11,741 nt of DNA. Source: Rickettsiaceae bacterium 4572_127 (lineage in GTDB: Bacteria; Pseudomonadota; Alphaproteobacteria; Rs-D84; NBLK01). Both the position numbers and the translations under genes were made by a program. Below, in pieces: positions 1 to 6,813 of the stretch (positions are counted from its first letter, which is position 1; each line of letters opens with the position of its first letter). A model generated the notes under the pieces. The model was not told the origin of the DNA. It saw only the letters and a program-made list of their open reading frames with translations, and searched no databases. Location of the stretch: contig NBLK01000015.1 in NCBI GenBank assembly GCA_002084505.1, forward strand, positions 1-11,741. Reading direction: 5' to 3'.

Positions 1-66
1 TCGGGGAATATGATTTATAGACAACCGACCGTTTAGGGTCATTGCAAGTGAAGGAAATTATGCATA

Positions 67-367
67 ATGCGTGCAAAAAGCAATCACCAAGAGTTACGAA
101 AGAACTCTATTGTAAATTTCGCAAACAAGTCCCTTTACTAAATTACATTGTGGATTTCATTTGTTTTGAAAAAAAATAATTATTGAGCTAGACGGCGGAC
201 AACACAATGAAGATAAAAATATAAAATATGATAATAAAAGGACTAAGATTTTAGAAAAAGCAGGTTTTAAAATTCTTAGATTTTGGAATTGCGATGTTTT
301 TGAAAATTTGAGTGGTGTTTTAGAAACTATTTATTTAGAATTGAAAAACGACCCCTCCCCAAAATAG
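67..367 (+). pseudogene. Broken DUF559 (Vsr-like endonuclease) gene
   Basis: Three reading-frame pieces make up one recognisable DUF559-type protein. The first starts at ATG 67, after an AAGGA at 51-55, and reads MRAKSNHQELRKNS, like the ELRKN.T N-terminus of the family. The second frame (about 111-178) reads FRKQVPLLNYIVDFICFEKK. The third frame (about 179-367) reads IIIELDGGQHNED and later KILRFWNCDVF, the core motif and C-terminal part of the fold. The second and third pieces join if the run of eight A at 170-177 had nine, so there is one single-base frameshift. Between the first and second pieces roughly 20 to 30 residues of the usual family length appear deleted. The final codons (NDPSPK and TAG at 365-367) are supplied by the palindromic repeat at 351-405. 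Family members resemble PD-(D/E)XK/Vsr nucleases, but their cellular role is not established. A sequencing error could explain the A-run shift but not the missing segment. Confidence 0.72.
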
Positions 368-405
368 TAAGAACTATTTTGACCCTCCCACAAGGGGAGG
401 GTGAT
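351..405 (-). repeat. 55-nt double-hairpin repeat, copy 1 (inverted)
   Basis: Read on the minus strand the unit is ATCACCCTCCCC, a loop, GGGAGGGT, then an AT-rich hairpin CAAAATAGT/ACTATTTTG, then GGGGAGGGGT. In this copy the first stem is a perfect 8 bp (ACCCTCCC/GGGAGGGT) and the second 9 bp. It overlaps the 3' end of the broken DUF559 gene and lies 41 bases upstream of atpF. Whether it terminates or attenuates transcription cannot be told from the sequence. Confidence 0.9.
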
Positions 406-446
406 AAGACATAGAATATAAAAGAAACTAAAAAGGAGAATGAAAA

Positions 447-1208
447 ATGAACATAGATTGGTTTACAGTAGCAATTCAGGCTATAAATTTTTTAGCATTA
501 GTATGGATACTTAAAAAGTTCTTATACAAACCGATTCTAAAAGCAATGGACGGACGACAAAAAGCCGTTTTTGCTAAATTGCACGAAGCTGAAAAAAGAG
601 AAAAAAAAGCAGAACAACTTCAAGAGGAATTAGTAGAAGCTAAACAAAAAGTAAAAAATGAGGCTAAACAAATTATTTTGACCGCCCATAAAGAAGCTAA
701 TGATGATAAAAGTGAAATGCTAAAATCTGCTCAAAGTAGCATCAAAGATAAACAGCTAAAATTTGATCACCAACTTGATTTAGAAAAAAAAGCTTTGCAT
801 AACACAGTTCGTCATTTGGCAGGTGAAACTCTTGTGAAAACTGCCCGAGATGCGATGAAAGAATTGGCTACGAAAGATTTAGAAAAAGAAATGTTTAGTG
901 TTTTTGCTGATAAAATAAAAACTGGAAATTCCACATCTTTCAACAACTTAGTTAAAGCTATTAAGAAAGGACATAAAGTCGTTTTGACCTCGGCGAATAC
1001 TCCTACAAGCGAGGAAAAAAAGAAAATTTCTACTGCTTTGAAGGAAATAAGTGGAACGACTTCGGAGATTATTTATAAAGAAAATAAAGAGTTAATTTGT
1101 GGAATTGAGTTGCTAGTTGATACAGCTATGCTCCGCTGGGGATTTGATAAATACCTTGAAACCTTTGCAAGATCACTAAACAACGCACTTGATAATATCA
1201 GTGTGTAA
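447..1208 (+). CDS. atpF: Alternate (N-type) F1Fo ATPase subunit b with delta-like C-terminus
   Basis: This is the peripheral-stalk subunit of a rotary ATPase, anchored in the membrane and holding F1 against rotation. Residues 1-28 are the membrane anchor (NIDWFTVAIQAINFLALVWILKKFLY, then KPIL and a D.R motif typical of b subunits). Residues 30 to about 130 are highly charged and should form the coiled coil. The last 90 residues resemble the C-terminus of subunit delta (VVLTSANTP, then CGIELLVDT and WGFDKYLETFARSL). At 253 residues it is far longer than an ordinary b (about 160) and matches the hybrid b/delta form of alternate or N-type ATPases, which lack a separate delta gene. The start has AAGGAG at 433-438, 8 bases before ATG. 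The next ATPase gene, atpA, is displaced 1.5 kb downstream by an MFS gene. The ion (Na+ or H+) depends on the c subunit, which is not in the window. Confidence 0.9.
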   Translation: MNIDWFTVAIQAINFLALVWILKKFLYKPILKAMDGRQKAVFAKLHEAEKREKKAEQLQEELVEAKQKVKNEAKQIILTAHKEANDDKSEMLKSAQSSIKDKQLKFDHQLDLEKKALHNTVRHLAGETLVKTARDAMKELATKDLEKEMFSVFADKIKTGNSTSFNNLVKAIKKGHKVVLTSANTPTSEEKKKISTALKEISGTTSEIIYKENKELICGIELLVDTAMLRWGFDKYLETFARSLNNALDNISV

Positions 1209-1225
1209 AATATAAAGAAAGAAAA

Positions 1226-1290
1226 GATTCGATTCGGTGAGAAGAATGCTTTTGCAGGAATGACAGACTCATTAATTCGATTCGGTGAGA
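1226..1290. repeat. GATTCGGTGAG/GCAGGAATGACA repeat, one full and one partial unit
   Basis: A unit starting GATTCGATTCGGTGAGAAG and ending GCAGGAATGACAG is followed after 12 bases by a second ATTCGATTCGGTGAGAT start that is not completed. The same motif recurs at 4320-4407 and 6406-6575. Its reverse reading is the common SFLRRQESH-type intergenic repeat. It lies between atpF and the MFS gene and has no coding role that I can support. Confidence 0.75.
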
Positions 1291-1317
1291 TTTGGTTTTT
1301 GAGAAAAAACTCGGACT

Positions 1318-1365
1318 TCACCTCGCCCCTTGCGGGAGAGGTCGAGCGAAGCTCGGGTGAGGGGT
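1318..1365 (+). repeat. Divergent relative of the double-hairpin repeat
   Basis: It has the same layout as the 55-nt family but a different sequence: a GC-rich arm and hairpin (ACCTCGCCCC, loop TTGC, GGGAGAGGT), a second hairpin CGAGC-GAA-GCTCG, and a G-rich closing arm GGTGAGGGGT complementary to the first arm. It occurs once here, 50 bases upstream of copy 2 of the main family. In translation it gives the SPLAGEVERSSGEG string seen as spurious peptides in many genomes. Confidence 0.75.
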
Positions 1366-1415
1366 ATAAAAAAATAAAACATTGCGAAGCAAATACGAAT
1401 CCCAAAACTCGGTCT

Positions 1416-1470
1416 ATCACCCACCCCTTGTGGGAGGGTCAAAATATCTTTAGATATTTTGGGGCGGGGT
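1416..1470 (+). repeat. 55-nt double-hairpin repeat, copy 2
   Basis: The unit runs from ATCACCCACCCC to GGGGCGGGGT with a central hairpin AAAATATC-TTTA-GATATTTT. It is part of an 81-nt stretch (1394-1474) that is identical to 6690-6770. The MFS gene starts 26 bases after its end. Confidence 0.92.
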
Positions 1471-1496
1471 AAAAGAAAAAGAAGAAGAAGAAAAAA

Positions 1497-2669
1497 ATGT
1501 CGTTAGAAAAAAATATAATTTTACTAAAATACATAAAAGCCTTAGGTGGCTTTATGTTGTATTTCACTCCTGCATTGATTTTTTTCATAGAAAAATTTGG
1601 GTCAAACACCGCAGGAATGGCTATTTTTTCTGTAATTATGATTTCAACTTCTTTCCTAGAAATACCAACAGGGTTTTTATCAGACAAGATTGGAAGAGTA
1701 AAAGTTTTGCAATTTGGATTAGTCGCAAGAATCATAAATTTACTTTTATTTTGTTTTGGTTTTATGCTGTCTAATTATTATCTAATGATTATTGGAGCAA
1801 TTTTTAATGGGTTGTCTATGGCATTAAATAGCGGAAACAACGATGCTCTTTTATTTGAAAGTGTAAAGCAAATTGGAAAAGAAAAAAAGTTCACAGGAAT
1901 CTCAGGAAAAACAAATTCACTTATGTTTTATTCACTAGGAATTTCAACTCTTTTAGGAACATTCTTAGCGGATATAATTTCATTTCAATTCGTGCTTTGG
2001 ATTTCATTAATTCCATACATTTTTGCATTAATTTTTGCTAATTTTTTAACCGAACCTAAAAAACATATCGTTGAAGATGAAAAAAAGTTTTTATCTCATA
2101 TTTGGTCTTCATTTCAAAAAATTTGGAAAACTCCCAAGTTGCGGCTTATGACATGCGGTAATGTTTTTAAGTTTGCTTTTGGACAAACTGCTTTTCAATA
2201 CTTAACTGTTTTTTATAATACAATTATTCCCATTTGGGCAATAGGAATTTTCCGTTCTAGTGAAAGTATTTTTGGTGGAATAGGAATGAGATTTGCTGGG
2301 TTTTTCTCAAAAAGAATAAAACCATTGAATATATTTTTAATTAGTTTAACTGCTAGTGCTTTTTTTGGTATTTTAGCTGTTTCAATAAATGCTTTTTTTG
2401 CTGTTCTCTTATTATTGATACCTTCTTTTTTATATGGAGTTCGAACTACTGTTGAAACGACACTATTTCAAAAAAACTTTTCTGATAAACAACGAGCTAC
2501 AATGGGGTCGGTGGTTTCTTTTCTAGGAACATTAGCTTTTGGAATTGTAAACATTCTACTTGGACTTATTGCTGATTATACAGGTTCGATAAGATTAACA
2601 CTAATCATAGCAATTGCCTGTGGAACTTTCCTAGCCTTGCCATTCTACTTAAAAGCATTAAAAGAATAA
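1497..2669 (+). CDS. MFS-type transporter, substrate unknown
   Basis: The protein of 390 residues is very hydrophobic throughout, with about twelve likely membrane segments in two halves separated by a charged loop around residues 185-205 (LTEPKKHIVEDEKKF). The major facilitator motif A is clear at residues 59-67 (GFLSDKIGR), in the loop after the second segment. The length is normal for a single-domain MFS carrier. The family moves small solutes or drugs across the inner membrane using ion gradients, and nothing in the sequence points to a substrate. The start is preceded only by a purine-rich GAAGAAGAAG run, with no good Shine-Dalgarno. It stands between atpF and atpA of the ATPase operon, where no transporter belongs in the family's gene order, and its upstream side is packed with repeats. 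This suggests insertion. The short distance to atpA (23 bases) implies co-transcription. Confidence 0.85.
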   Translation: MSLEKNIILLKYIKALGGFMLYFTPALIFFIEKFGSNTAGMAIFSVIMISTSFLEIPTGFLSDKIGRVKVLQFGLVARIINLLLFCFGFMLSNYYLMIIGAIFNGLSMALNSGNNDALLFESVKQIGKEKKFTGISGKTNSLMFYSLGISTLLGTFLADIISFQFVLWISLIPYIFALIFANFLTEPKKHIVEDEKKFLSHIWSSFQKIWKTPKLRLMTCGNVFKFAFGQTAFQYLTVFYNTIIPIWAIGIFRSSESIFGGIGMRFAGFFSKRIKPLNIFLISLTASAFFGILAVSINAFFAVLLLLIPSFLYGVRTTVETTLFQKNFSDKQRATMGSVVSFLGTLAFGIVNILLGLIADYTGSIRLTLIIAIACGTFLALPFYLKALKE

Positions 2670-2692
2670 ATCAATAAAACAAAGGAGAAAAA

Positions 2693-4225
2693 ATGTTAAA
2701 AGAAGCACTTAACGAAACACTAAAAACTGCTAATAAAGTAGCAGATAAAACACAGATGCCATTGGATGCCGAAGAGGTTGGCGTAGTGGTCGCCGTAACA
2801 GGTAGTATCATTGATGCCATCGGATTAAAAAACCTAAAAGCAGAAGAAACTGTTTTAATCGGAAAAGAACAACTTCAAGGAATCACATACAATTTGATGG
2901 AAGATCAAGTCGGAATCGTAGCCTTAGAAAGCCCTGAAAAAATCCAAGCAGGAGACAAAATCGTTCGAACAAATGAAATCGTCCGCGTCCCAGTTGGAAA
3001 AGGATTATTAGGTCGAGTAGTTGATGCACTAGGTCGCCCAATAGACGGAAAAGGAAAAATTGTCGCCGAAGATCACTACCGAGTCGAACGAGAAGCCGCT
3101 CCAATTATGCACAGACAAGCAGTTTCAGAACCTATGCAAACAGGAATCAAAGCTATCGACTCAATCATTCAAATCGGACGAGGACAAAGAGAATTAATTC
3201 TCGGAGATCGCCAAACTGGAAAAACTGCAATCGCTATTGATACTATCATAAACCAAAAAGGAAATGATGTAATTTGTATCTATTGTTCAATCGGACAGCG
3301 AGGATCTGCTACTGCACAAGTTATTGAAAAATTTAAAGAAACTGGAGTTATCGATCAAGTTATAACTGTTGTAGCAGGTGGAGAAGATTCTCCCGGAATG
3401 CAATTTATGGCGCCCTACTCTGCTACTTCAATGGGTGAATATTTCATGGAGCAAGGAAAAGATGTACTGATTATTTATGATAATTTGACTGTTCATGCTG
3501 AGGCATATCGTCAAATGTCGCTTTATCTTCGTCGCCCACCGGGAAGAGAGGCTTTTCCGGGAGATATTTTCTATATCCATGCGAGATTATTAGAGCGTTC
3601 AACTCGATTGTTGCCTAAATATGGAGGCGGTTCTTTGACTGCTTTGCCGATTTGTGAAACGCTAGCGGAAAATGTTTCGGCTTATATTCCTACGAATTTG
3701 ATTTCAATTACAGACGGACAAATTTTCTTGTCTGCGAGTTTATTTCAAAAAGGAATGATGCCTGCAATCAATGTGGGAATTTCAGTTTCTCGAGTTGGTA
3801 GTTCGGCTCAGTTGGCGGCTTATAAAAAAGTTGCTGGTCCTTTGAAAATGTTCTATGCACAGTTTGAAGAACTAGAAGCTTTTGCGAAATTTGGAACTCA
3901 ATTAGATGCGGAAACTCAAAAATCTCTAACTCGTGGAGAGAGAGTTCGTGAGATTCTAAAACAGGGGCAATACGAACCTCTGCCTGTGGAACATCAAGTT
4001 ATTATAGTGTTTTCTGCTACCGCAGGATTGTTGGATGAAGTGCCTGTTAAAGAAATTTTGAATATTGAAAAAGCTCTTTTGAAAGCAGTTCCGAAAAAAC
4101 AAAAAACTCTAATGACAGCAATTAAGGCTGGGAAAAAACTTTCTGCTGACGATAAAAATAACCTCGCTGAAAGCATTATTGAAGTCATCAAAGCAAAAGG
4201 CTTTGAAGCAAAAATGGATGAGTAG
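2693..4225 (+). CDS. atpA: F1Fo ATPase subunit alpha (alternate/N-type operon)
   Basis: This is the non-catalytic nucleotide-binding subunit of the F1 hexamer. It has 510 residues, a full-length alpha. An N-terminal beta-barrel (about 25-95) is followed by the RecA-like core with P-loop GDRQTGKT at 171-178, the conserved LRRPPGREAFPGDIFYIHARLLER stretch at about 279-302 and the alpha/beta signature PAINVGISVSR at 357-367, whose R367 is the arginine that reaches into the beta active site. A helical C-terminal domain follows. The start is fixed by AAAGGAG a few bases before ATG. Assignment to the alternate ATPase rests mainly on the neighbouring atpF and atpG. The gene lies between an inserted MFS gene and an inserted YjjX-like gene. 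Synonymous codon choice changes part-way: of 25 Ile codons before about position 3317, 16 are ATC, against 4 of 23 after it. Confidence 0.96.
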   Translation: MLKEALNETLKTANKVADKTQMPLDAEEVGVVVAVTGSIIDAIGLKNLKAEETVLIGKEQLQGITYNLMEDQVGIVALESPEKIQAGDKIVRTNEIVRVPVGKGLLGRVVDALGRPIDGKGKIVAEDHYRVEREAAPIMHRQAVSEPMQTGIKAIDSIIQIGRGQRELILGDRQTGKTAIAIDTIINQKGNDVICIYCSIGQRGSATAQVIEKFKETGVIDQVITVVAGGEDSPGMQFMAPYSATSMGEYFMEQGKDVLIIYDNLTVHAEAYRQMSLYLRRPPGREAFPGDIFYIHARLLERSTRLLPKYGGGSLTALPICETLAENVSAYIPTNLISITDGQIFLSASLFQKGMMPAINVGISVSRVGSSAQLAAYKKVAGPLKMFYAQFEELEAFAKFGTQLDAETQKSLTRGERVREILKQGQYEPLPVEHQVIIVFSATAGLLDEVPVKEILNIEKALLKAVPKKQKTLMTAIKAGKKLSADDKNNLAESIIEVIKAKGFEAKMDE

Positions 4226-4254
4226 AATATAATTATTGCAAAGCAATTCAAATT

Positions 4255-4309
4255 ATCACCCACCCCTTGTGGGAGGGTCAAAATATCTTTAGATATTTTG
4301 GGGAGGGGT
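4255..4309 (+). repeat. 55-nt double-hairpin repeat, copy 3
   Basis: Starts 29 bases after the atpA stop. Same sequence as copy 2 except GGGGAGGGGT at the closing arm. It is preceded by a small ATTGCAAAGCAAT hairpin, which is also found just ahead of copy 4. Confidence 0.92.
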
Positions 4310-4329
4310 AAAAAAAGAAAATCGATTCG

Positions 4330-4407
4330 GTGAGATTCCTGCCTTCGCAGGAATGACAATATAATAAGACAGCAAAGCTGTCATTCCTGTGAAGGCAGGA
4401 ATCTCAC
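4330..4407. repeat. Inverted repeat with 29-bp arms
   Basis: The arms at 4330-4358 (GTGAGATTCCTGCC...) and 4379-4407 (...GGCAGGAATCTCAC) are complementary at 28 of 29 positions, the exception being a possible G-U pair. They are separated by 20 bases. Each arm is a unit of the GATTCGGTGAG/GCAGGAATGACA repeat family, placed head to head. The transcript could form a very stable hairpin between atpA and the next gene. No T-run follows, so it is not a standard intrinsic terminator. Confidence 0.9.
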
Positions 4408-4460
4408 AATATAGAATCTCAACACAGATTCGTTATGGATGGAGAAAAAAAGGATAAAAA

Positions 4461-5012
4461 ATGAAAAAAGTAATTGTAGGTTCTAAAAATCCTGTGAAAA
4501 TTGAAGCTGTAAAACTAGCTTTTGAAAAAATGTTTCCTAATGAAAGTTTTGAAGTTTTAGGAATTTCTATTCCATCCAATGTTTCAGACCAGCCAATGAC
4601 TAGTGAAGAAACTTACACTGGGGCATTAAATCGAGCAAAAAACTGCATGGTTAAAATCCCAGATGCTGATTTTACTGTTGGATTAGAGGGAGGATTAACA
4701 CCATTTATTGGAGATAAGAATACATTACTTTTAATAGGTTGGGTTGCTGTTTTATCTAACGATGGCACACTCGGACAAGCAGGTGGTGGCGGATATCCAA
4801 TCCCTAGTAAATTTAAAAAGTATCTCGACCAAGGATTAGAATTAGGCGATGTTTCAAATAAGTTTTTCAAAAAAAGCAATGTAAAACAAACTAGCGGAAC
4901 AATCGGAATTTTAACTCACGGAGCAATCGATCGCACAACGGGATTCATGAATGCAACTATCCAAGCTCTGATTCCACATGCTAATAAAGAGTTATATAAA
5001 GTGGAAGAATAA
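4461..5012 (+). CDS. yjjX: Inosine/xanthosine triphosphatase (YjjX/DUF84 family)
   Basis: Predicted to hydrolyse non-canonical purine nucleoside triphosphates (ITP, XTP) to diphosphates, cleaning the nucleotide pool in the cytosol. The 183-residue length fits the family. The N-terminal VGSKNPVK (6-13) forms the nucleotide-binding loop, TSEETYTGALNRA (47-59) and DFTVGLEGG (70-78) carry conserved acidic residues, and SGTIGILTHGAIDR (145-158) is the family's C-terminal signature. The start is supported by AAAGGA upstream. The gene lies between atpA and a DNA methyltransferase, with a 29-bp-arm inverted repeat and copy 3 upstream and copy 4 of the 55-nt repeat downstream. It has no evident link to the ATPase. 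Some archaeal and bacterial DUF84 proteins have not been tested biochemically, so the substrate is known from the family only. Confidence 0.88.
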   Translation: MKKVIVGSKNPVKIEAVKLAFEKMFPNESFEVLGISIPSNVSDQPMTSEETYTGALNRAKNCMVKIPDADFTVGLEGGLTPFIGDKNTLLLIGWVAVLSNDGTLGQAGGGGYPIPSKFKKYLDQGLELGDVSNKFFKKSNVKQTSGTIGILTHGAIDRTTGFMNATIQALIPHANKELYKVEE

Positions 5013-5036
5013 AAACATTGCGAAGCAATTCAAATT

Positions 5037-5090
5037 ATCACTCCCCCTTGTGGGAGGGTCAAAATACCTTTAGGTATTTTGGGGCGGGGT
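5037..5090 (+). repeat. 55-nt double-hairpin repeat, copy 4 (compensatory changes)
   Basis: The central hairpin reads AAAATACC-TTTA-GGTATTTT, whereas copies 2, 3 and 6 read AAAATATC-TTTA-GATATTTT. The T-to-C and A-to-G changes sit opposite each other, so pairing is kept. The first arm is one base shorter (ATCACTCCCCC). The closing GGGGCGGGGT ends 5 bases before the methyltransferase ATG. Confidence 0.93.
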
Positions 5091-5095
5091 AAAAA

Positions 5096-6256
5096 ATGAA
5101 ATTAGATATTAAAAATTTAGGGCAAGTTTTTACTCCATCCTTTATTGTTTCTAAAATGATAAATTTAATCAAAAACAAAGGGAGAATTTTAGAACCATCT
5201 GCAGGTGACGGAACTTTTTCTAAAGAACTTTCCCAGCCGAATCTCACTTCTATTGAATATGACAAGGCTCTTGCTGAGAAAAATAATTTTATAAATAAGG
5301 ATTTTTTTGACTACAAATTAGAGAATAAATTTGACACTATAATTGGAAATCCACCATATATTCGGCATCAAGATATTACAAAAAAGACTAAAAAACATTT
5401 AGAAAAAAACAAGATTTATTTTTCAATTTTTGACAATAGAAGTAATCTATATTTATTTTTTATTTACAAAAGTATTTTACATTTGAAGAAAAATGGCGAG
5501 CTGATTTTCATAACTCCACGAGATTTTTTGAAAGCTACCTCGTCTATAAAACTGAATAATTTTATTTATTCGCAGGGAACTATAACTGACATTATGGAGC
5601 TTGGAGACAAGAAAATTTTCGACTCCGCCCAGCCGAATACGGTATTTTGGAGATTTGAGAAAGATAATTTTACTAGAAAAACTTCGGCAAAAAAGAATTT
5701 TATTTTGAACAAGGGGCAATTATTATTTACTAAAAAAAAATACTCAGTTAATTTTAGCGACATAGCTTTTGTAAAAGTCGGAGCGGTTAGCGGAGGCGAT
5801 AAGTATTTTATGAACAAAGATGGAATAAATTTTGTGTGCAGTTATACAAATAAGACTGGAAAAACAAAAAAAATGCTGTATAATCGCTCCCATAAAGATT
5901 TAGAAAAAGTTAAAGATAAATTGCTAAACAGGAAGATTCGTAAATTTGACGAGAGAAATTGGTGTGAATGGGGACGAAAGTATTACGAATCTGATGAAAA
6001 ACGAATTTATGTAAATGGAAAAACTAGAAATAAAAAGCCTTTTTTTATCTCTGATGTAAAAGCCTATGACGGATCGATTTTAGCTGTTTTTCCGAAGGCT
6101 AACTTGACTAAAAATGAATTAGAAAAATTTTGTAATGAGTTGAATAATGTTGATTGGGAAGAGCTGGGTTTTGTCGTTGATGGGAGATTTATCTTCGGGC
6201 AGAAGAGCTTAGAAAATACTCTATTGCCGAATAATTTTAATGAATATAAAAAGTAA
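5096..6256 (+). CDS. Adenine-N6 DNA methyltransferase, Eco57I/TaqI-like
   Basis: Predicted to transfer a methyl group from S-adenosylmethionine to adenine N6 in a specific DNA site. Motif X is GQVFTP at 9-14, motif I (SAM binding) EPSAGDGTF at 33-41, and catalytic motif IV NPPY at 85-88, in the gamma-class order seen in stand-alone type II methyltransferases. The C-terminal half (about 200-386), with RKIRKFDERNWCEWGR and FVVDGRFIFGQKSLENTLLP, should hold the target recognition part. At 386 residues it looks complete. The ATG comes 5 bases after repeat copy 4 and has no AGGAG-like site other than the repeat's own G-rich end. No nuclease gene adjoins directly. The HNH protein encoded at 6814-7497 is the only candidate partner in the window. 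Otherwise it may be an orphan methyltransferase. Confidence 0.88.
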   Translation: MKLDIKNLGQVFTPSFIVSKMINLIKNKGRILEPSAGDGTFSKELSQPNLTSIEYDKALAEKNNFINKDFFDYKLENKFDTIIGNPPYIRHQDITKKTKKHLEKNKIYFSIFDNRSNLYLFFIYKSILHLKKNGELIFITPRDFLKATSSIKLNNFIYSQGTITDIMELGDKKIFDSAQPNTVFWRFEKDNFTRKTSAKKNFILNKGQLLFTKKKYSVNFSDIAFVKVGAVSGGDKYFMNKDGINFVCSYTNKTGKTKKMLYNRSHKDLEKVKDKLLNRKIRKFDERNWCEWGRKYYESDEKRIYVNGKTRNKKPFFISDVKAYDGSILAVFPKANLTKNELEKFCNELNNVDWEELGFVVDGRFIFGQKSLENTLLPNNFNEYKK

Positions 6257-6264
6257 GATAATTT

Positions 6265-6319
6265 ACCCCGCCCCAAAATAATAAGAACTATTTTGACCCT
6301 CCCACAAGGGGTGGGTGAT
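6265..6319 (-). repeat. 55-nt double-hairpin repeat, copy 5 (inverted)
   Basis: Starts 8 bases after the methyltransferase stop and is reversed like copy 1. The AT-rich hairpin is the CAAAATAGT type, as in copy 1, but with ATTATTTTG opposite, giving one G-T wobble. This sub-type (TAGT loop side) appears only in the two inverted copies. Confidence 0.9.
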
Positions 6320-6337
6320 ACAGTGGAAAATACGGAA

Positions 6338-6404
<67 letters not shown>

Positions 6405-6405
6405 A

Positions 6406-6575
6406 TTGATTCGGTGAGAAGAATGCCTTTCTTAGAAAAACACAAAATTTTAATTTTGATATTTTTCTTAGACCTCGGCGGTCTTTGACCGACGGGTTAT
6501 TTACAGGAATGACAGCTTTGTTGATTCGATTCGGTGAGAAGAATACCTACACAGGAATCTCACAATACAGAATCT
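6406..6575. repeat. Interrupted and partial GATTCGGTGAG/CAGGAATGACA repeats
   Basis: GATTCGGTGAGAAGAATGCCTT at 6409-6429 is the first part of the unit seen whole at 1226-1264, but its expected end, CAGGAATGACAG, appears only at 6503-6514. About 70 bases lie between, containing a small hairpin CGGTC-TTT-GACCG (6479-6491). A second unit begins at 6522 (GATTCGATTCGGTGAG) and runs into ACAGGAATCTCACAATACAGAATC. The rest of the 6257-6813 spacer holds no gene that I can support. Confidence 0.65.
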
Positions 6576-6637
6576 TTTTTTGCTCTCTATAAAAACTGAA
6601 AATTATGGAGAAAAACCGCTCTTGATATATTTATTGT

Positions 6638-6664
6638 AGGGGCATCCCTTGCGGGTGCCCTAAC
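6638..6664 (+). repeat. Small GC-rich hairpin (GGGGCATCCC-TTGC-GGGTGCCC)
   Basis: A near-palindrome with TAGGGGCATCCC on one side and GGGTGCCCTA on the other, pairing with small bulges around a TTGC loop. It occurs once in the window, in the AT-rich spacer upstream of the HNH gene. It resembles widespread short intergenic palindromes. It has no T-tract after it. Confidence 0.6.
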
Positions 6665-6711
6665 AAAAAAACATTGGGAAGTAAAAAATTACGAATCCCA
6701 AAACTCGGTCT

Positions 6712-6766
6712 ATCACCCACCCCTTGTGGGAGGGTCAAAATATCTTTAGATATTTTGGGGCGGGGT
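6712..6766 (+). repeat. 55-nt double-hairpin repeat, copy 6
   Basis: Identical to copy 2, with identity extending outwards to 81 bases (6690-6770 against 1394-1474). It lies 47 bases upstream of the HNH gene, as copy 2 lies just upstream of the MFS gene. Confidence 0.93.
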
Positions 6767-6781
6767 AAAAACAGAGGAACG

Positions 6782-6799
6782 ATGTTTTTTGCGAAATAA
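6782..6799 (+). other. Possible five-codon leader ORF (MFFAK)
   Basis: An AGAGGA at 6773-6778 sits 3 bases before an ATG that opens MFFAK and a stop at 6797-6799, 14 bases before the HNH start. It has a better ribosome binding site than the HNH gene itself. It could be a small upstream ORF feeding ribosomes to the HNH start, or chance. Confidence 0.25.
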
Positions 6800-6813
6800 A
6801 GAAAAGAAAAAAA

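Noticed and set aside
379..417. Promoter for atpF using TTGACC within repeat copy 1
   Set aside because: With 17-base spacing the -10 would be TGATAA, a poor match; the better TAGAAT at 412-417 is 27 bases away.
1260..1472. Small reading frame containing SPLAGEVERSSGEG
   Set aside because: It consists of intergenic palindromic repeats read in one frame, a known source of false peptides.
5477..5817. Minus-strand reading frames inside the methyltransferase gene
   Set aside because: They are shadows of the coding strand, lacking recognisable domains or ribosome sites.
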